Source of the DNA: Nymphaea colorata | Lineage: Eukaryota > Streptophyta > Magnoliopsida > Nymphaeales > Nymphaeaceae | Assembly (NCBI RefSeq): GCF_008831285.2 | Contig: NC_045140.1 | Span: 6,690,505 to 6,754,504, forward strand | DNA: 64,000 nt | Reading direction: 5' to 3' | Shown here: positions 59,526-64,000 of the stretch, piece after piece | How positions within the stretch are numbered: the stretch's first letter is position 1 | Layout of the letters: each line of letters starts with the position of its first letter | Notes under the pieces: model-generated | The model's database searches: none | The model's input: only the letters and a program-made list of their open reading frames with translations | Told to the model about the DNA's origin: nothing | Made by a program: the position numbers and the translations under genes

Positions 59526-61036
59526 GAGCTGGGGAGGTTTCAACATATTCAATGCTACTCCTCAGCAGGTACGGCAAGATGGGGGAATGTGTTTCCTTAG
59601 TTGCATATGTGTGGCTCTGTTCTTTCATTTTTTAATGCCAGCCTGTTGCAGTAATTATATTTCAGCTTTTGCCACAATTGTTTTGTTGGACCGAGATTAG
59701 AGCATCGATTGCTTGCTTGGCCTAGTGGATCTTTCACGAAGTTCGCTATTTGTGTGTAGTTGAAGGAATGGATCTTGAAGATGAAAGCCCATTTATCTGC
59801 AAGGTTGTTCTGTGCACAGGCTGCAATAATGATCTGCCCTTGGTTAGTCCCCATATTCTTTTTGAGCCTATATGCTCTGATTTGGAAGCTGAAAGTGGTC
59901 ATGGTGGTGCCACACAATTTTGATTTGTAACATAGAAGTCTTTAGTACGTGAGATATGTACAATAGGGAAAAAATGAAATGCCATTCATTTATGTTTTTT
60001 TTCTTTTGCTCTAATATTTTCTTCTTTCGCCTTCCTGTCTTGGTTATCACGATATGGTATCCGGAATTACCAATTGAATTGATTCCCTTGTTAACAGAGT
60101 GAGAACACAGTGCACTAGTGTTTGTAAAGTATAAATGTAAAACACCATCAGGACCACATATTTCCCTGTTTTCCTGCTATGATCAGTACGGTCGAGCCTG
60201 CTATGATCACATTTTTGGTCTCCAACTTGTGTTGTATGAAACATTAGGCGACTTGCTCTGCTGTCTAGTTCTTTAAGAATTTAATCAATGAAGATTTCTT
60301 CATTGCTGCGAAGTGTGGCACCTGTGCTGAATTCATGTTTGCGCCATGCAAGCATGTGCTTTGTGTCCATGTTAGCTCCTCTTCTCTCTCTCTCTCTATA
60401 GAGACATGAGATTCTTGTGGCTTTGTCTGAGTGCATTCTGGCTGTTTTGGTGGTCTAGAACGCGCGCGCACACACACACATCGATCTAATATGTGAGTTG
60501 CGAGGGTTATTGTATTTATGTGGCATACACGTGGCGTTTGTTTGCATGGTAAGAGCATCGATCCCGTTCATACCGGTGAATGTGACTGGAGATTTGGGGA
60601 CCAGAACTTCTGTCTGCCATTAAAATATGAGAGAGAGAGAGAGAATCCTCGCTGGGCTCCATAAATCTTCTTTTTGATTCGGAGGCACACTCCACGAGAG
60701 TTCTGTTTCCACCACAATCTCTTGAACTAGTTGGAAAAATGACGGAAACTCAAACAAATTTTTTGTGCAACTTTTCGAGTCGTGTAATTACTGCAACTTA
60801 AATTTGAGTTCGTGTTGTTAGTTTAACTGCCCCCTTTTGTTTTCAACATATTTAACGCTTGAAGAAACTGCCCTGCTGGAGATTCGGCCTCCGACCTTTA
60901 TTGCCAAAAACCTGTCTGAGCAAAAACGAATGCAGGAAAGATAACAAAAAATCGTGCTGGCATCAAGCCATGAGAACAGAGGGAACAAAAAATAGGGAAG
61001 CCTAGAAGGAAAATGGCGACTCTGCGCACCCGAGAG
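59526..61036. other. 3' untranslated region, then intergenic
   Basis: The first 300-500 bases are probably the 3' UTR of the preceding gene. Beyond lie a GC/CA microsatellite near 60461-60481 and a GA tract near 60630. No other gene is seen. Confidence 0.45.
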
Positions 61037-61480
61037 TTACATCGAACTATGCAAGAGGGCCATAACGTCTGAGGCCGTGTCTCTCTCCAGGTTGCGAATC
61101 TTGTGACCATTCTCCATGAGTCCAGCAAATCTGCTGGAGAAGATGCCCGGTCCCTCTAGTCTGCCTCAAAGCCATCTTGTCCATTCCGCCCTGTTGGATA
61201 TCGGCAAAATCTTGCAGGCCGAGTTGACGACGGTTGTTCTAAGGCTCTATTGAGGATGACTGTTTCCATGTAAATGTGATCTGAATGATCCTATGGCAGC
61301 CCTATGGTGGCCTGAGTTTCGTCTGCATAGACCGCTATTATCCTGAAACTTCTCTCTCAACCGTGACGATTTGAACATAAACCTCCCCGACTCCTGAAGC
61401 CGGCCATGCTCCAGGTTAAGCAGGATGTGGATAGCCATCGCTCCAGCTTCCCTCCTATCCTCTTCCGAATTTCTCACAAA
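61037..61480 (-). pseudogene. decayed coding region, unrecognised
   Basis: Minus-strand frames read like protein but need frame changes and contain stops. One opens with RNSEEDRREAGAMAIHILLN near 61475 and continues to GSFRSHLHGN before a stop at 61247. Downstream, FAGLMENGHKIRNLERD leads to ASDVMALLHSSM and a TAA at 61037-61039. A TAG/TGA-type interruption lies between them. I do not recognise the family. The final block, with its proper stop, looks like a true C-terminus. It is best read as a pseudogene; an intron-containing gene is less likely because no splice sites bridge the breaks. Confidence 0.4.
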
Positions 61481-62729
61481 TTTTGCAAAGGTGTCGATGC
61501 AGGTCTGCCATATCCGACAGGCTTCCCTTCTACCTTCTCCTCAAAGTTGATTGTAATGAGGGAAGTGTCGTTCAATGTGAAATCGCTCACTGAAATAGTA
61601 TTAGTTTTATTGCAATGCTGAACACAGTCAGTGTTATACTCTTTATGAGGGGAATTTTTAACATTTTTTGAAAAAAAAATGTTCATTTTCATTAAGAAAA
61701 TATTTTTTCCCTTCTTTATTTTTACAGTTACAAAACAAGAGTCACCTTTTTGGCATCCATTTGGGTAGAGGATAACTTGTCAGATGATATCGATTATGTG
61801 AAAAAATAAAGAACGTTACAGAGATTATGAACTGGCTTCTGCATGTTTCCAGGCTAATTTCTCTTCTTCATGTTTTCTCCCAACTCCTTAGTAATATTCA
61901 CAATCAAGTTTTAATTGAAGATGAGAGGCCATTGACGTGCAGGTTGAAGTGCAACAACAGCAACATCCTCAGGCATTGAAAGCAAGTTCTGTATCTTAAG
62001 AAAATAAAGGGTTGGATGAGAACTTCAGCTCCTTTTTAACATAGTTTTCCTACTTACCCAGAAAAGATGTTTTTATTAGTTTTGGATTTTCATGAGAAAT
62101 TTTCTCATGAATGGGAGACAAGCGAACATGGGCAAGTCTCGATGAACTGCATATTTAACGTCAGGTATAAGCATCGTATCATAATTAATTTGATAGGGGC
62201 TTAACTAGAAAATTAAACCCTTTTTATTAAAGTCAATTAATTTGAACGCCTGTCAAAGTTTGCAGTATTATCTCTGGTACAGTAAACTGTCCCCCGCCTG
62301 GATACATACTTGTGCAATTAAGTTTATATCAAATCCATTTTCATGGAGAATAAATATCAAATTTAACAACTACCAATCAATGACTAATACATTGAAGAGC
62401 TGGGTCCAAGTAAGGGATCCCTGTGCCCGAAGGCTGTACCATAGCTGGATGGCTTGAGAGGTGCGCAGACAATGCATTTTCAGTTTGATTCCGGTAGAAA
62501 AAAGCTCCCTTAGAAGTATGACATTTTTCCTAGTGAACCACATTCGCCACCAAAAAAATGTTCTCTAATGGAATAACCATTTGTTAGATCACTGCGGCAC
62601 CAAAGAGAAGGTAGCATGATGTGTGTTATAGCGGAATCCAGAAGAAAGGAACACTAATGTAAAGAAAGAGACAGATATAGCCAAGTATTCGAAGCAGCTC
62701 AACTTGCTTTGAACTGAATGAGTTTTAGT
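61481..62729. other. intergenic, no gene seen
   Basis: AT-rich sequence without supported genes or complete elements. Confidence 0.4.
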
Positions 62730-62985
62730 TAGGAATGTCAATGTATCTGATTTGCATCAGATATCCAATTGAACCATTTCAAAATAAAAAAAAAAGATAG
62801 GAAAAGAAAATGAAATATCAGTTTAAGAAATGAGGTCCGATTGGATTTGGATTGGGATTTGAATCAGATTTAATTTTAAATAAATATGGTATATTTAATG
62901 CAATTACATTTTGAAAACCAGCCAAATTCAGTTCTAAATTTGGATTCAAATTTGAATGTAAAAGTCAGATTCAGATTTTGAAATT
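62730..62985. mobile_element. dispersed repeat family 1, truncated copy
   Basis: The left end TAGGAATGTCAATGTATC is followed by typical family interior. The right terminus is absent and the copy ends close to the Gypsy fragment. Confidence 0.5.
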
Positions 62986-63004
62986 GTAACAAGTATAAAC
63001 AAGG

Positions 63005-64000
63005 AAACACTCTGGATGTAGTATACCTAGACAAACTCTCCTACCTCAAAATTCACCTCTCGCGTACCCTGGTCAACGTATACCTTGTAGGACTCATGGC
63101 TCTCCTGCAGCTTTTGTTTGACTTACTAATATATGTAAGTCATGAGGGTCTAAAGTAACAGGGGGACACCAGAGCTGAGTCAACCATGGGCATGCAAATG
63201 CGCATAAACAATATGGAACAGAGACTTTCTAGTGGAACGTCCCATAGAACTGTTGTAGGCAAACTCGGCTTAGGGTAAAAACTAAATCTCAAGTCTTAAC
63301 ATGATCACCAACTAGGCAACGAAATAGATTCTCTAGAGCATGGTTGACCACATCTATATGATTGTCGGTCTGAGGGTGATAGATGCTACTGAACTGCAAT
63401 TTGGCCTTAAACAAATCTCACAAAAATTTCAAAAAATTGTTTAAAATATTTGACCTTGCAAAGCACTTCTCACATGATTTTCAAAAAGCAGGGTTGGTGG
63501 TATATAATTCCATACAACCATTAAAGCCAATAACATTCACTGGCATAGTCGTATGAATACATTTTTTTTTTTTTTTTGGCTAAGAATGTCAAGCCTTATT
63601 AAGAGCACCAAACTGATGTTTAATAGAAAATTTTTACTGCCTCATGATCTATGTATAAAAAAAAAACTCTTTAGAAATCAAGTAGTGACACCAATAGCCC
63701 AAGGCCTGCACTACATCATAAAACTCCATATTATAAGTGGGATAATGGTGTTTGACTTTAGTTAACTTTCCACTATAAAATGCAATTGGTTTTCGATTCT
63801 GACTCAAGACAGTGCCAATGCCCACGTTCGAAGAATCACATTCTTCCTCTTTAAAAACCTTGAAAATTTTGGCAACGCCAAAACTGGAACAGTGATCATT
63901 CACTCTTTAATAAGCTGAAATGCCTTCTCAGCTGCAGGGTTCCACATGAAGTTAGTTCTCTTAAGACATTCTGTAATGGGTATCACACAATAGTACTAAA
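63005..64000 (-). pseudogene. Ty3/Gypsy pol fragment (RT end, RNase H, integrase), cut by the window edge
   Basis: Read on the minus strand from 64000 downward. FMWNPAAEKAF and then VPVLALPKF mark the reverse-transcriptase end. The frame at 63903-63649 has VGIGTVLSQ, RKPIAFYS and YPTYNMEFYDVVQALGYW, the start of the Gypsy RNase H. Next come the integrase words SSIYHPQTDNH (about 63380) and AEFAYNSSMGRST (about 63250), then SYKVYVDQG of the integrase C-terminus near 63090. Stops and frameshifts occur throughout and much of the RNase H and integrase is missing. No LTR is visible on the left. Confidence 0.85.

Noticed and set aside
60461-60481. CGCGCG/CACACA tract as a possible Z-DNA or regulatory site
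   Set aside because: It is a short microsatellite with no supporting context.
1-64000. tRNA, rRNA, CRISPR or bacterial-type operon features
   Set aside because: I scanned for tRNA B-box-like words and regular spacer arrays and found nothing convincing; the DNA is plant nuclear in character.

Overview
This is nuclear DNA of a flowering plant. The evidence is spliced genes, Ty1/Copia, Ty3/Gypsy and LINE retrotransposon remains, many small TIR-flanked (MITE-like) elements, and two proteins with plant-type signatures. The background is AT-rich and gene-poor. The very GC-rich, intronless epimerase gene would suit a monocot, magnoliid or early-diverging angiosperm, but the sequence does not settle the lineage.

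Two genes are well supported. At 11.66-13.01 kb (+) lies an intronless UDP-glucuronate 4-epimerase (GAE type), a Golgi membrane enzyme that makes UDP-galacturonate for pectin. At 54.17-59.53 kb (+) a three-exon gene encodes a 599-residue lysine-rich protein of the plant 'myb-like protein X' kind. It has a conserved N-terminus (MSRCFPFPPPGYEKK), about seven tandem 20-residue charged repeats and a conserved acidic/aromatic C-terminus. Two good coding exons of an unrecognised hydrophobic protein lie at 31.97-32.41 kb (-), perhaps with a first exon near 38.08 kb. Fragments include a FAR1-like N-terminus (39.46-39.72 kb, -) and a decayed coding region (61.04-61.48 kb, -).

Most of the rest is mobile DNA. 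1-10.6 kb: intergenic DNA with MITEs, one nested in another. 15.5-19.5 kb: a cluster of MITEs. 19.97-23.79 kb: a 3.8-kb solo LTR with TG...CA ends and a 5-bp target duplication. 24-28 kb: decayed copies of one dispersed repeat. 32.63-37.69 kb: a Copia element with both LTRs and a coding region broken by stops and frameshifts. 41.55-41.66 kb: a long near-perfect hairpin. 43.55-45.0 kb: LINE reverse-transcriptase remains. 45.18-51.52 kb: an older Copia element whose reverse-transcriptase region is split by a 1.18-kb hAT-like element. 63.0-64.0 kb: a minus-strand Ty3/Gypsy pol fragment running off the window.

The genes show no operon-like or pathway relationship. I see no clearly new biological system. 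The observations most worth following are the hairpin, the repeat array in the lysine-rich protein, the unrecognised minus-strand exons, and the nested insertions that give a relative timeline. All calls are by eye; no alignment or database search was run.
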